From Bufo bufo (taxonomy: Eukaryota > Chordata > Amphibia > Anura > Bufonidae), in assembly GCF_905171765.1 (NCBI RefSeq), contig NC_053395.1:188483577-188547576 (forward strand): a stretch of DNA of 64,000 nucleotides, written 5' to 3'. How positions within the stretch are numbered: the stretch's first letter is position 1; each line of letters begins with the position of its first letter. Positions 34,366 to 46,014 of the stretch are shown here, piece by piece. The position numbers were made by a program, and so were the translations under genes. Below the pieces are notes generated by a model. The model had not been told where the DNA came from and searched no databases. It was given only the letters and a program-made list of their open reading frames with translations.

Positions 34366-34622
34366 TCCTTTAGAGAAGTTGTGCAAGAATTGGGGGGTTA
34401 GCAAACTCTCCCACTTGGCCGGACCTGTAAAGGGAAGCTTACTTACCTGCTTCCCGGTGTTGGCTCCCCTCTCCTTCTCCTCCATAGTAGGCCTGGAAGA
34501 GAAGGAGAGGGGAGCCAGCACCGGGAAGCAGGTAAGTAAGCTTCCCTTTACAGGCTTGGCTAAGTTGGCAAACTGCCCCCCCCCCCCCCCCCCCCTCCCC
34601 ATTCTTGCACAACCTCTTTAAG
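34366..34622. repeat. palindromic MITE with a C20 run
   Basis: Arms from TAGAGAAGTTGTGCAAGAAT and GGAAGCTTACTTACCTGCTT to the mirrored AAGCAGGTAAGTAAGCTTCC and ATTCTTGCACAACCTCTTTA; centre near 34488. A run of exactly 20 C lies at 34576-34595. End type is T2-like. Confidence 0.8.
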
Positions 34623-35283
34623 CCGAGGACCATACAAAGAAGCTTATTCCCAATAGCCCAGTCACTGCCTGGCTCTCCGATCAATGTGACTGCATCAGCA
34701 AACATTGCCGTGTATCAAAGACTAAGTGTACCAGCCTGGAAATTAAGATGCCAGCCTTTGTGTATTCATTTACATGTTAAGCCTCAAAGGACCGTACTGT
34801 TATGGTGAAGAATTGCTCATAGATACTAGAGGCTATTTTTTCCCCCCCAAACACTTGCACTGTTTTCATGACTGCTCATTTATGGCTTCTTACACAATGT
34901 ACCGGAATATCGTTTTATTTAAACTGACGACAAAAGTGGATTTATTCGATAGTATGAAGGGTCATGGTCCCCGCAGCGCATGCCTTCGCACGGCTGTATG
35001 TCTGCACGATATCTATGTAACCAATGCATTTAGAAATTTCACATAAAATCCATTTACTACACTAATGGGTTATTAAACACCATGCAAGGCCAGAAGCCAA
35101 GGATGAAACACCTGAAGCATTTCAAGCCATCCAAGGACAAACATCACACATCTACCTCTCTCTGGAAGGAAGGCCGCCTGGGAGCCTGCTAATGGATAAT
35201 GAAAAGATTACTTCTAATGTAGGTAAATCTGTTAAAGCACAAGGAGTTTGTCATTAGGGCACCTACTTAAAAAAATATATATA
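34623..35283. other. no gene seen
   Basis: A plus-strand frame (34774-35046) is open but has no splice signals or recognised similarity. Confidence 0.35.
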
Positions 35284-36514
35284 CAGTGGATATAAAAAGT
35301 CTACACACCCCTGTTAGAATGTCAGGTTTCTGTGATGTATAAAAATGAGACAAAAAAATAATTTGTGAACTTTTTCCACCTTTAATCTGACCTATAAACT
35401 GTACAACTCAATTGAAAAACAAACTGAAATCTTTTAGGTAGAGGGAAGAAAAAATATAAAAATAAAATAATATGGTTGCATAAGTGTGCACACCCTTAAA
35501 CTAATACTTTGTTGAAGCACCTTTTGATTTTATTACAGCACTCAGTCTTTTTGGGTATGAGTCTATCAGCATGGCACATTTTGACTTGGCAGGATTTGCC
35601 CACTCTTCTTTGCAAAAACACTCCAAATCTGTCAGATTGCGAGGGCATCTCCTGTGCACAGCCCTCTTCAGATCACCCCACAAATTTTCAATCGGATTCA
35701 GGTCTGGGCTCTGGCTAGGCCATTCCAAAACTTTAATCTTCTTCTGGTGAAGCCATTCCTTTGTTGATTTGGATGTATGCTTTGGGTCGTTGTCATGCTG
35801 AAAGATGAAGTTCCTCTTCATGTTCAGCTTTCTAGCAGAAGCCTGAAGGTTTTGTGCCAATATTGACTGGTATTTGGAACTGTTCATAATTCCCTCTAGC
35901 TTAACTAAGGCCCCAGTTCCAGCTAAAGAAAAACAGCCCGTTGGCATGATGCTGCCACCACCATTCTTCACTGTGGGTATGGTGTTCTTTTGGTGATGTG
36001 CAGTGTTGTTTTTGGGCCAAACATCTTTTGGAATTATCGCCAAATATTTAACCTTGGTTTCATCAGACCATAACACCTTTTCCCCACATGCTTTTGGGAG
36101 ACTTCAGATGTGTTTTTGCAAAATGTAGCCTGGCTTGGATGTTTTTCTTCATAAGAAAAGGCTTTTGTCTTGCCACTCTACCCCATAGCCCAGATATATG
36201 ACGAATATGGGAGATTGTTGTCACATGTACCACACAGCCAGTACTTGCCAGATATTCCTGCAGTTCCTTGAATGTTGCTGTAGGCCTCTTGGTAGCCTCC
36301 TAGACCAGTTTTCTTCTTGTCTTTTCATCAATTTTGAAGGGACGTCCAGTTCCTGGTAATGTCACTGTTGTGCCATATTTTCTCCACTTGATGATGACTG
36401 TCTTCACTGTGTTCCATGGTAAATCTAATGATAATGATTTATCTTTGTCTCATTTTTTTACATCACAGACACCTGACATTTTAACAGGGGTGTGTAGACT
36501 TTTTATATCCACTG
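35284..36514 (-). mobile_element. Tc1-like transposon copy 2
   Basis: 1,231 bp, TA on both sides (35282-35283 and 36515-36516), inverted ends beginning CAGTGGATATAAAAAGTCTAC. The left terminal repeat runs to about 35430; the right one is shortened. Same family as copy 1. Confidence 0.95.
35501..36430 (-). pseudogene. Tc1-like transposase pseudogene (copy 2)
   Basis: The C-terminal 190 codons are open and hold the DD34E catalytic set: [16 protein letters not shown] and [13 protein letters not shown]. Upstream, the frame has a stop where copy 1 reads KLVWEATK, and a +1 shift just before the first catalytic Asp (GGGGAAAAGG in place of a shorter run). The N-terminal 40 or so residues, including the start codon, are deleted between about 36420 and the right terminal repeat. 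Inactive, but it keeps the part copy 1 has lost. Confidence 0.92.
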
Positions 36515-37033
36515 TATATATGCCTTCAGTCCTCACTAGGAAGGCTCTTATTACAGCTAGTAAGGCATTTAGGGAGCACTGTATACATTATTGCATAGTG
36601 AGCTCCCTCTAGTGGTGGATGCAAACAGCCAGAATTTTATCCATCAACACTACCGCTGTGTGAGAGATTTGGTGCTTTAACAAAAAAAACAAAAAAAAAA
36701 AGAATTTTGACCCTTATGTTACATGGCAGGGTTGCATGCAATATATCAATTCATTTTTACCTGGTTCGATTTGAGCCTGAGATTGGCATTTTTTGATACT
36801 ATGTTGTGCTATAGCGCAGCCTAGTATCAGACTCTACCAAAGAACATGGTGCATGCAAAGCCCGGCAGACGCCATGTTCTCATAAGCGGCCAGCAAGTGG
36901 AGAAGGAGGGAGAGCGGCTGGCCACAGCCACCAATAATATAACCGAGTGGCCTGATGGGGAAGTCTCGGGGGGGGGGGGGGGGGGGGAGCACAGGGAAAG
37001 GATAAACTCACCACAGTCCTTACGTTGTTAGAT
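36515..37033. other. intron; G20 run
   Basis: A run of exactly 20 G at 36968-36987. No gene or repeat ends recognised otherwise. Confidence 0.4.
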
Positions 37034-37164
37034 CAGGGATGGCCAACCTGCGGCTCTCCAGCTTTTGCAAAACTACAACTCCCAGGCAAAGACTGCCTAC
37101 AGCTATCAGCCGACAGCAGGGCATGGTGGGAATTGTAGTTTTACAACAGCTGTAGAGCCGCAGG
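37034..37164. mobile_element. hAT-type MITE, right end lost
   Basis: Starts CAGGGATGGCCAACCTGCGG and shows the inverse GAGCCGCAGG at 37155-37164, where the next element is inserted. Body has the AACTACAACTCCCA/TGGGAATTGTAGTTT foldback. Confidence 0.7.
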
Positions 37165-37168
37165 TTAA

Positions 37169-37642
37169 AGGGGTTGTCTGGGTTCAGACATCCCTCCATT
37201 TTCACCCCGGCAGCCCCCCTGACATGAGCATCGGAGCAGTTCATGCTCCGATGCTCTCCTTTGCCCTGCGCTAAATCGCGCAGGGCAAAGGCATTTTTAG
37301 GAGTTCCGGTGACGTACCGGGGCTCTCCATGGGGCTGACAGGAACCCCGGTGACGTCACCGGCACTGATGGGCGGGATTTAGCTCTGCCCTAGCCAGTAA
37401 AACGGCTAGGGCAGAGCTAAAGCCCGCCCCTCAGAGCCGGTGACGTCACCGAACACACTGCCGGGCGGAAGATACCGCCCGGCAGTGTGTTATTGAAAAC
37501 AAAAGAGCCCGGGCCCTGCGCGATTTAGCGCAGGGCACGGGACCGCATCGGAGCACGAGATGCTCCGATGCTAGCCTCAGGGATGCTGCCGGGGTGAAAA
37601 TAAGGGTATGCCCGGGTTCAGCTCTGAACCCGGACAACCCCT
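37169..37642. mobile_element. T2/Kolobok-type palindromic MITE
   Basis: TTAA at 37165-37168 and 37643-37646; relative of 24563-25037 with the same CCCGGCAGCCCCCCTGACAT, GCATCGGAGCA and GCTCTGCCCTAGCCAGT blocks. 474 bp. Confidence 0.92.
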
Positions 37643-37779
37643 TTAAAGGACTTTTCATGATGTCATCACCATGTGACCAGTAACATCCACTTGTTACTGG
37701 TCACATGGTGGTGACATCAAAGGTCCTTTATGCTTCAACATCCAGAAGGATCTTGATGGAGAAGTTTCCTGCTGTTTTT

Positions 37780-38986
37780 ACAGGTATGTACTTCATGCTA
37801 TATTTCTGTATTAATGTAAGGCACATTGTCTTATTACTTTAGTAGCTCCATGTGCCTCACATCAATAGCAACAGTGACCCCATCATGTACCTCAATTAAA
37901 TGGGCAACATGGGGTTAATGATGAGGTCACTTACTATTAATGTGAGTCACATGATGGTGTTACCTACTATTAATGTGAGGCACATGGACGTCCAAGCTGA
38001 TAAAGTCATGTGCCTCACATTAATAGTAAGAGATGTTTCACACAAGCCATTGTAAATTCATTTCAGGAATGACGCTGTGTGTGTGAACATGATCCTCCGT
38101 TCTGGACTTGAAGGAGCGCACGGCATTATCAGCTTTATGTCACTATGATTATGTAGAACAGGGATGGGCAAACTGCGGCCCTCCAGCTGTTGTAAAACTA
38201 CAAATCCCAGCTGGAGGGCCGCAGGTTGCCCAGCCCTGATGTAGAAGGAAGGTCAAGCAGAGGCACATATGATTATAAATCATGATAATGCCGTGCGCTC
38301 CTGCAAGTGCAGTACGGAGGATCACACTCAAACACGGAGCGCGATTCCTGCAATGGACTCATATGCAACAGCCCTAAGTAATCCCATCATGTACAGGTAT
38401 CTCCTCACATAATGGGCAACATTGGGTTATGGGAGGTACTTGTTGGGGTTATTTACTATTCATGTGAGGCACATGGAGGTCCAAACTGACAAAGTCATGT
38501 GCCTCACATTAATGTTACGGTGATATGTGTCGTGTGACAAAAAAGGGTACAGCTACATGGCCACCTGTGTTGCTGAAAAGTTGAACAACATTGCAATGCG
38601 ACATACTACAACTGCGACAGTTGGGAAAAAAATAATAATAATCCGACTTGGTTGACTGTTGCGTCTCAGCATGTCACATTGTGACACCATTGACTATCAT
38701 TACAAAAAAATGTTGTGGGTCTTTTCAGAGACACTATTAAGCTATGACTGGACGGCGACGTAAGCAATCCCAACATGTACCTCCTCACATAATAGACAAC
38801 ATGGGGTTAATGTGAAGTACATGATGGGGTTATTTACTATTAATGTGAGGAACATAGAGGTCCAGACTGATAAAAACCATGTGCCGCACATTAACAGTAA
38901 CCCCATGCTGTGCATTATGTGAGGAGGTACATGATGGGGTTACTATTATTGTGAGGCACTTGGTTTTATCAATTTAGGCTAGTTTC
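37780..38986. repeat. region of mixed direct and inverted repeats
   Basis: The words CATGTGCCTCACATTAATAG and its inverse TATTAATGTGAGGCACATG, and CCCCAT..GTACCTC..CACATAATGGGCAACATGGGG, recur at least six times in both orientations between 37830 and 38960, with no clear period. A hAT MITE and its host foldback (38090-38345) sit inside. Confidence 0.75.
38159..38238. mobile_element. 80-bp hAT-type MITE
   Basis: Perfect 8-bp duplication ATGTAGAA at 38151-38158 and 38239-38246. Ends CAGGGATGGGCAAACTGCGG and CCGCAGGTTGCCCAGCCCTG inverted; the centre pairs CCTCCAGCTG with CAGCTGGAGG. Confidence 0.93.
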
Positions 38987-39196
38987 ACACTAGCGACATG
39001 TCGTAGTTTTCTTCCAGACGCCTCTCGGCATGTTTGCCGTGCTGCCGCCGGAAATCCGGCCCGCCCCCATTATAGTCAATGGGGCCAGAGCGGACCTCCG
39101 GCGGCACGCGTGCACTAGCGGCAGCACGGATTCGGCAGGCTGTTCACCCGACGGAACAGCCTGCTGGAGAAGGCTGCCGCTAGTGTGAAAGTAGCC
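38987..39196. mobile_element. Harbinger-like MITE (GGCTACTTTCACAC family)
   Basis: Ends GGCTAGTTTCACACTAGCG and CGCTAGTGTGAAAGTAGCC, flanked by TTA and TTC. Interior CCGGCGGCACG/CCGCCGGA blocks. Confidence 0.8.
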
Positions 39197-39734
39197 TTCG
39201 ACTTCCATGTGCCTCACATTATTAGTAAGTGACCCCATAAAAAACCTGCTCACATAATTAGCAATCAATACTTTGCCAAAAAATAAAACGTTTCAAGCTG
39301 CCTGAACCAAAAGGCAGCATAAACGTCCAGCAGGTTACCTCATTACCGAATGCTATATTTATTCTGAAAGGCCGTGGCTCTTCAGATAAACCGCAGTTCT
39401 GGAATCGATCCTGGAACAGGGAGAAACATCCGCTGTGCAGATTATCCCACCCGACACATCTAGACTGACAGGTCTCTCCCTATACGCAAATAGGAAGAGA
39501 CCTGTCAATCAAGACGAGCAGGGAGAAGCCACACAGAGGACTCTTTGCCCCGTGCAGGACTTTTTTTTGTTAAATTAGGTTCTTCGAAACTACAGAGTTT
39601 CTAATGAGGTAGGCTGTCACGTTTTCATGCTAGCAGCAGTTTGAGCAGCATAAAAAGGATGCAGGCTTCCTTTGAATGTTTGTGGGGTGAGTAGAATATT
39701 GCTAAAGAATTCTAACGTAATATTTGTAATATTA

Positions 39735-40025
39735 GGGTCCATTCACACGTCCGTAAGTGTTTTACGGATCCACAAAACACGGACACCTGCAATGTGCTAT
39801 CCGCAATTTGTGGACCGCACATCACAGACACTATAATAGAAAATGCCTTTTCTGGTCCGCAATTGCATTGGTATGTTCTATTTTTTTCAGGAACGGAATT
39901 GCGTATCCCGAAAATGCGGATCCCGGAAATACGGATTCGCATCCGTTCCAGTCCCATTGAAAGTGAAAGGTTCCGCAAATTGCGGTACGAATCCGGACCC
40001 AAATTACGGACATGTGAATGGACCC
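39735..40025. mobile_element. Harbinger-type MITE close to a UBR3 donor
   Basis: TTA duplicated (39732-39734, 40026-40028); ends GGGTCCATTCACACGTCCG and CATGTGAATGGACCC. It ends 69 bp inside the intron from the exon at 40095. Confidence 0.9.
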
Positions 40026-40094
40026 TTAGGGTGATTTTTTTTATATTAGATTTTTTTAGACAAGGCGACACATCTACCCTGCAGCAGCACTTAC

Positions 40095-40265
40095 ATGTGC
40101 AGATGAATGGCTATCCGAACTGGTGCTTGCTGGAGGTTCTCTTCGCACCTCTGGAGCAGTGTCAGGTACACGAACACGCACAAAGTTTATGACATGCCGC
40201 ATATTACACAGCAAACTGCTACCAGGAAACCAGCTGTCATGGCATCGATCCAGTCCAGCTGTGTC
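40095..40265 (-). CDS. UBR3: UBR3 exon, 171 bp
   Basis: Acceptor CACTTTTTCATTTCAG, then 57 codons in phase 0 at both ends, then donor GTAAGT. The peptide includes HDSWFPGSSLLCNMRHVINF, then VRVRVPDTAPEVRREPPAST, matching the UBR3 segment that precedes NSGTAQ. The last residues (SDSHSSAH) are where mammals differ, suggesting a species-variable or extra small exon here. The serine- and proline-rich end is probably an unstructured linker. Reading frame intact. Confidence 0.94.
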
Positions 40266-40806
40266 CTGAAATGAAAAAGTGACATGTAAAAAAAAAGAAA
40301 AGTAAAAGTCTAGTAAAGTAAAATTCTATTCAAAAATGTAACTACAACACACTTGAGCAATTCTCATATGTATGGAATGTATCAATCACACATTTTCTTT
40401 GTTTTCTGATCTGTTTTTATTTTCTGACTGCAGATTGCTTATTCTATTTCCTTTACATGGTTAAGGCCTGTTTCACACTTGCGTTGCTAATTCCGGTTTT
40501 TAGATCCGGCAGAGGATCTCAAAACCGGAATTAAACGGATCCGGTTTGATTTTGCACATCAGGATGCATCTGTTCCGTTCGGATGTGGTTGTGTGAAATC
40601 AAAACGGAAAAAAAAAAACAGATCCATCACTAAATACATTAAAAGTCAATGGGTGGGGGGGGCGTGGCCAACTGCCATAATGGACGGCCGCATCTGAGTG
40701 AAGCTCCGGCTCCCGCCAACTATCCTGAGCCATCCTGATCCCCACATCTGATGAAATTTGCCCCATCGAGCTTACCTAAACCAGCAGCCAGCGCTCTACC
40801 TCTGAC

Positions 40807-41718
40807 ATGAGCCCCAGCAAGGCACAGTTGGCGGCGGAGCGACTAAAGGAGTTTGCCAGGCAGGACTCCCAACATGGCGCCGCGGCTCCGTCTCCGACAC
40901 GTGCGGCCAGCACCAGGAACCAGTCGTCACAACAGCCACTCACCGAGGCGGAGGCTGAACCTGAATTCACCCTGCAAGCCTCTCACCAGCAACTCATGGC
41001 AGCCATTACTGGGTGCCAGGTCTCCCTGACCGGGAAGATAGATGAGGTAAGGGTGGACCTGGGCCTATTACGCCAAGACGTGCAGCAGCTGCGCGAGCGG
41101 GTCCGAGTGACCGAGACCAGAGTATCAGACCTGGAGGATCTAACCAATCCCTTACCGGCAAGGATCACTGCAGTGGAGGCGTCTGTGGAGCTATTTCGCC
41201 AGAAATGTGACGACCTCGAGAACCGTGCGCGGCGCAATAATGTGCGCATCATTGGCATGCCTGAGCGGGCCGAGGGCCCAGATCCAGCGGTCTTCCTGGA
41301 GGGATGGTTCAAAGAGATATTTCCCAATGCTGCTTTCTCAGCTGCGTACACGGTGGAAAGGGCGCACCGGGTACCTGCCAGGCCGTTACCTCCTGGTGCC
41401 CCCCCAAGACCTCTACTAGCTCGCATGTTAAACTGGCGGGACAGAGATCTCATTCTGGCACAGGCCAGGGTCGCACAGAAGATATCATTAGGCTCTGCGA
41501 ACATTTCACTGTATCCGGATTTTTCTGCTGACCTTCAAAAGAAACGTGCTACCTTTGTCTCTATCAAGCGACGCCTCCGGGAGCTAAACCTCAAATATTC
41601 CATGGCGTATCCTGCTCGCCTGAGAGTTGTAGATGACGACAAGTCACTTTTCTTCTCCAATCCTGCCGAAGCGGAGGACTGGTTGGCTGGGAGACGCCGA
41701 CGTTCCCCTCCCAGATGA
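40807..41718 (+). CDS. L1 ORF1p, RNA-binding protein
   Basis: 303 codons, complete. Residues 1-60 are Ala/Ser/Gln-rich; about 65-130 form a heptad-like coiled coil (MAAITGCQVSLTGKIDEVRV, LRQDVQQLRERVRVTETRV) that would make the ORF1p trimer. About 135-230 is the L1 RRM-type domain with NNVRIIGMPE and AHRVP, and the basic C-terminal domain follows, with RDRDLILAQA and KRRLRELN and an Arg-rich end. This is the Transposase_22 layout of L1 ORF1p, a nucleic-acid chaperone bound to the element's own RNA. The ATG at 40807 is the first in the frame and follows a GC-rich leader. No lesions. Confidence 0.92.
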   Translation: MSPSKAQLAAERLKEFARQDSQHGAAAPSPTRAASTRNQSSQQPLTEAEAEPEFTLQASHQQLMAAITGCQVSLTGKIDEVRVDLGLLRQDVQQLRERVRVTETRVSDLEDLTNPLPARITAVEASVELFRQKCDDLENRARRNNVRIIGMPERAEGPDPAVFLEGWFKEIFPNAAFSAAYTVERAHRVPARPLPPGAPPRPLLARMLNWRDRDLILAQARVAQKISLGSANISLYPDFSADLQKKRATFVSIKRRLRELNLKYSMAYPARLRVVDDDKSLFFSNPAEAEDWLAGRRRRSPPR

Positions 41719-42241
41719 TTTGGCTTGCATCTGAAGCTCTTCATGGACATGCCTGAGAGATGAAAAAGTTGCTGCGTGGACTGTACCCTGCTTGCCCCTA
41801 TACCTATACATGACTTTTACTTTATTGTTCCCCTATGCTTCTGCTTTCCAACAATGATCCAAGTCAGAGCTGGGTAAAGTATTAATTCATATGGTTAACT
41901 GGCCTCAGGGTCATTGAGGGCTAATTGCGGGCAGTTCCTCATGCCAAGTTTTCATATAATCAGCAGATATAACTTCAAATGGGGGAGCCAGCTACTCCAC
42001 CTGCATTGGGTTTTCACCTATATTCACCGTGCAGGTCCCCCAAACACATGGCCACTTGTTCACATAGATGTGATTATGTTTACCCCCTGTTGGGGTGGTT
42101 TAGTGTATTTGCAATATTTTTCGCTATTGATGCAATGTCTAACAAGCAAGATGTGAGAGTCCTACACAGTGCACGTTATTCCTGCCTTGGTGAACCCCAG
42201 GAGAGGGGTGATTATCCTTGTGTCTTTACCTGGTGTTTATC

Positions 42242-45200
42242 ATGGCGGGTTTAAGAGTGATGTCCTGGAACGTCAGAGGTTTAGGCGGACCTAGGAAACG
42301 AATGGCTGTGTTTTCACATATCCGCAGCTTCGTGCCGCATATCTTGGGTCTGCAGGAGACGCACCTCACCACGGACACAGGAGGGAGAGTTAGGAAACCA
42401 TGGGTTCAGTGGGTGGAAAGTGCATATGGCAACTCGTATTCTAAAGGGGTGTCATTATTGATCCACAGGGCGGTCAGATGGGAACCTCATCACACGTCTG
42501 TTGACCCTGAGGGGAAGTTTGTTTTTGTATACGCCCACATTAATGGTATGCCTTATGTGATTCTAAATATGTACAACCCCCCCCTGCCAATCTTTCCCTG
42601 CTACAGGCTGCGGCAGGATTTGCAGCACAGTTCCCGTCGGCCGGGGTGCTTGGCATGGGGGACCTCAACTTGACCTTAGACGCTGTGAAGGATAGGTTTT
42701 GCAACCCGTCCAGTGACTCCTGCAGACGGACTCCGGGTAAAACTGCCTTGGCTCGCCTGTTAGATGAGCTTGGGTGGTTGGACATTTGGAGGGAGAGATA
42801 CCCAGACAGAATTGAATTCTCTTGCTTCACTCCTTCTAGAGGAGCCTTATCTAGGATTGACTACCTCCTGGGCACCCCTGGCACCTTTATGGCTACTCGA
42901 GAGATACATTACGGATCCCAGGGTCCATCTGACCATGCACCTATAATGGCCTCAATCACTGATCCCTACTGTGCTGTCCGTGTGCCCAAACAACGCATAC
43001 ACCCGTTCTGGTTATCTTTAATGTCCCTGAATGATAGGATACCTGACCAACTCCATTCATTCCTCGCTGTTAACTCAGCTGACACTCATCCGGCCCTGTT
43101 ATGGGAGACTCTGAAAGCCTTCCTGCGTGGGTGCCTTAAGTCATCCATCTCTTACATTAAGAAAATCACTCGCCGTAGGGAGGAGGACTTGGGCACGCAG
43201 TGCAGGAATGCAGAATCTGCATATGTCTTAGACCCCACTGAAGAGAATAGGAAGGATTGGATGATGAAGGGTAGACAGTACATGAACCACTTGCAAGAAA
43301 AAAGTGACCGTAGGATGCTTTTCATGCAGCAACAAACCTTTGAACAGGGCAGCAGGGTGGGGAAGGTGCTGGCGCAGGTAGTGAGGAGGAATAACATGTC
43401 TCCGCCGATATTACGCATTAGCGACAGGGAAGGGGAGGTGGTGTCTGAGCCTGAGGGTATCTTGGATCGGTTCAGGGAATTCTATCAAGACCTGTATGGC
43501 TCTCGTGCTCAGTATACCACACAGATACTAGAGGACTACCTTCAGGAGGTTTCCCACCCGCAACTGTCTGCTCTGGATAGGGAAATGCTGGATGGGGAAT
43601 TCACCCTGGAAGAGGTAGAGGAGGCGATAGCGGGACTTAATTTAGGCAAAGCCCCCGGGCCAGACGGGATTCCATTGGAGGTGTATTCTAAATATAGGGA
43701 TATTCTGGCACCACAGCTTCTGCGCATGTATAACGCCTCCCTGGATGCTGACGGTCTTCCAGAATCGTCGTACGAGGCCTCTATTGTAGTCTTGTTAAAA
43801 CCTGACAAAGACCCTACAGAGTGTGGGTCGTACCGCCCTATATTGTTATTAAATCTAGACTACAAAATCCTCACAAAAATTCTGGCAAACAGATTGAACA
43901 GAGTAATATCGTCCATTATACATGAGAATCAATCTGGGTTTATCCCTGGTAGATCTACCTCCAGCAACATACGTAGGGCGCAGGTTATTGCTCAGCTGGG
44001 TTGCGCGGACAGGAGACTGTGGGCGTTGGCTGCGCTTGACACAGCCAAGGCGTTCGACTCTGTAGAGTGGCCTTATCTGAAACACGTCCTTGGATGTTTT
44101 GGTTTTGGTCCTAGTTTCATTAGGTGGGTCAATATCATTTATAAATCCCCATCCGCGAATATTCTGATCAATGGCTCTCTATCGTCAACGTTTGCACTAT
44201 ACAGGGGGACCAGGCAGGGATGTCCCTTGTCGCCTCTTTTGTTTGCGGTAGCTATCGAGCATTTAGCATTACGAATCAGGCAGGATAGTGTTTTTAAAGG
44301 CATAGCTATGGGAAATAGGGAGGACAGACTGGGCCTATATGCTGATGACCTCATTTTGTACATGGACTCAGTGGAGGTTACCTTGCCCCGAGCAATCACA
44401 TTGATTGAGCAGTTTGGGGTCTTCTCTGGTCTATGCATAAATTGGGCAAAATCGGCCATAATGCCGCTATGGGCCGCAGAGTGGCCATCGGTATATCAGA
44501 ATCTAATGGTAGTTGACAAATTCAAATACTTAGGAGTCAACATCACTAAAGACCCTGCCACCTCACATGACCTAAACACGAGCCCCTTGGTGTCATATTT
44601 CATAGATAAATTTAAGTCTTGGAATACCCTACCGTTGTCTATCATGGGACGCGTAAACCTAATCAAAATGATACTTTAGCCCAAAGCTTTGTACCTATTG
44701 GAACATGCGTGTGTACCCATACCACGCAAATTCTTCGATAAACTTCACTCTCTCATGGCAACATTTATATGGGGTAAGAACAGACGTAAATTGGCCGTGA
44801 AATCCTTACAGAGGAGCTGGGACGAGGGCGGGGCAGCCCTGCCGGATCTATTCTTGTATTTCCTTGCCGGCCAGTTGCGCTATTTAGTGCCATGGGTGAC
44901 CCAGGATGTGCTTCCTAACTCAGAATATTACTTGCAGGAGTATTTGCATCTCTCCACCCTGTGGCCGGTTTTGGAGGGCCCGTTATCTCTAACGGGTCCA
45001 CCCGTACTGATTCACAAGCTGGCGCATCAGGTGTGGAGGGCTGCAAAGATGCAGCAATACAGTGACTTACCAGATGATATACAACTATGGAACAACCCAT
45101 TATTTCCACATTTGTTACACTGTGAAGGAGAAAGGATATGGAGAGGGTACGGTGTTTGCTATTTGAAAGATCTCTATGAGAATGGCATTCTGTTCTCTTT

Positions 45201-46014
45201 TACTCAGTTACAGACCAAAGCGGGTGTCTTAAGGCCACACTTCTTTAGGTATTTGCAGTTGAGACACGCCCTTCAGGCCCAGATTAGAGATCTTAAAAGA
45301 CAAGTATCTCAATATCCGCTCATTGGGGTCTTCAGAACACAAGGACCGAGGGGACTGATATCCGCCTTATATACACATCTGCTCAACCTTAAAATTTCAG
45401 CTTCTCCACTGAGTGCAGAATGTAAATGGAGAGGGAATATACCCACATTGACAGATGGTGAGTGGAGTGAGGCCCTTGAAGCTCCGATAACTGTATCCCC
45501 GTCCCTTACTAACAGATTGATTCAGTTATTTATTCTGCATAGGTGTTACCTCACCCCTACTAGGCTATATAAAATGGGTAGAAGATCACACACCGGATGC
45601 CATAGATGTGCTCAGTTGGGCGCGGATTTTTGGCACCTGATGTGGGACTGTAGTTACATTCAATCATTCTGGAGGGGGGTAGTGGAGCTCATTTCTTCCC
45701 TGATCCCAGATACTTTGGCGGTTTGCCCGAAGATTTGCGTCTTGGGAATTTTAGACGAGGATTCGAGACCACGCTACACACTCACCTTCATTAGGGAGGT
45801 CCTGTTTTTAGCCAGGAAAGCTATTGCTCTTAGGTGGATGGCGGACAGGCCACCCACGATCACTCAATGGAAGACCCTTGTTAATAAAATAATTCCCTTT
45901 GAGAAGATTATGTATTCCCGTAGAGGATGCTCACAGAAGCACCAAAAGATATGGGGACCCTGGTGCGACTCTCCTCTGACTGCCACGGCAGATCATCTGC
46001 ACTCTATAACCTAA
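42242..46014 (+). pseudogene. L1 ORF2p, endonuclease/reverse transcriptase, two lesions
   Basis: The ATG at 42242 opens MAGLRVMSWNVRGLGG, the start of the APE-type endonuclease; further boxes are LQETHL, MGDLNLTLD and SDHAPI. The frame shifts at a run of eight Cs at 42586-42593 and continues from before 42646. RT motifs follow: NQSGFIPGRSTSSNIRRA, LDTAKAFDSVEWP (motif A), GTRQGCPLSPLLFAVAIE (motif B), YADDLILYMD (catalytic Asp pair). One TAG at 44677 replaces an expected Leu codon before PKALYLLEH, then the frame stays open to 46014, with a Cys/His stretch near CHRCAQLGADFWHLMWDC, the C-terminal zinc-knuckle-like region of L1. About 1,257 codons in all. Two changes only; the C-run shift could be a sequencing error. 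Confidence 0.9.

Noticed and set aside
37780..39270. CRISPR-like or satellite array
   Set aside because: Repeat words occur in both orientations without a constant period or spacer length, and this is a vertebrate genome.
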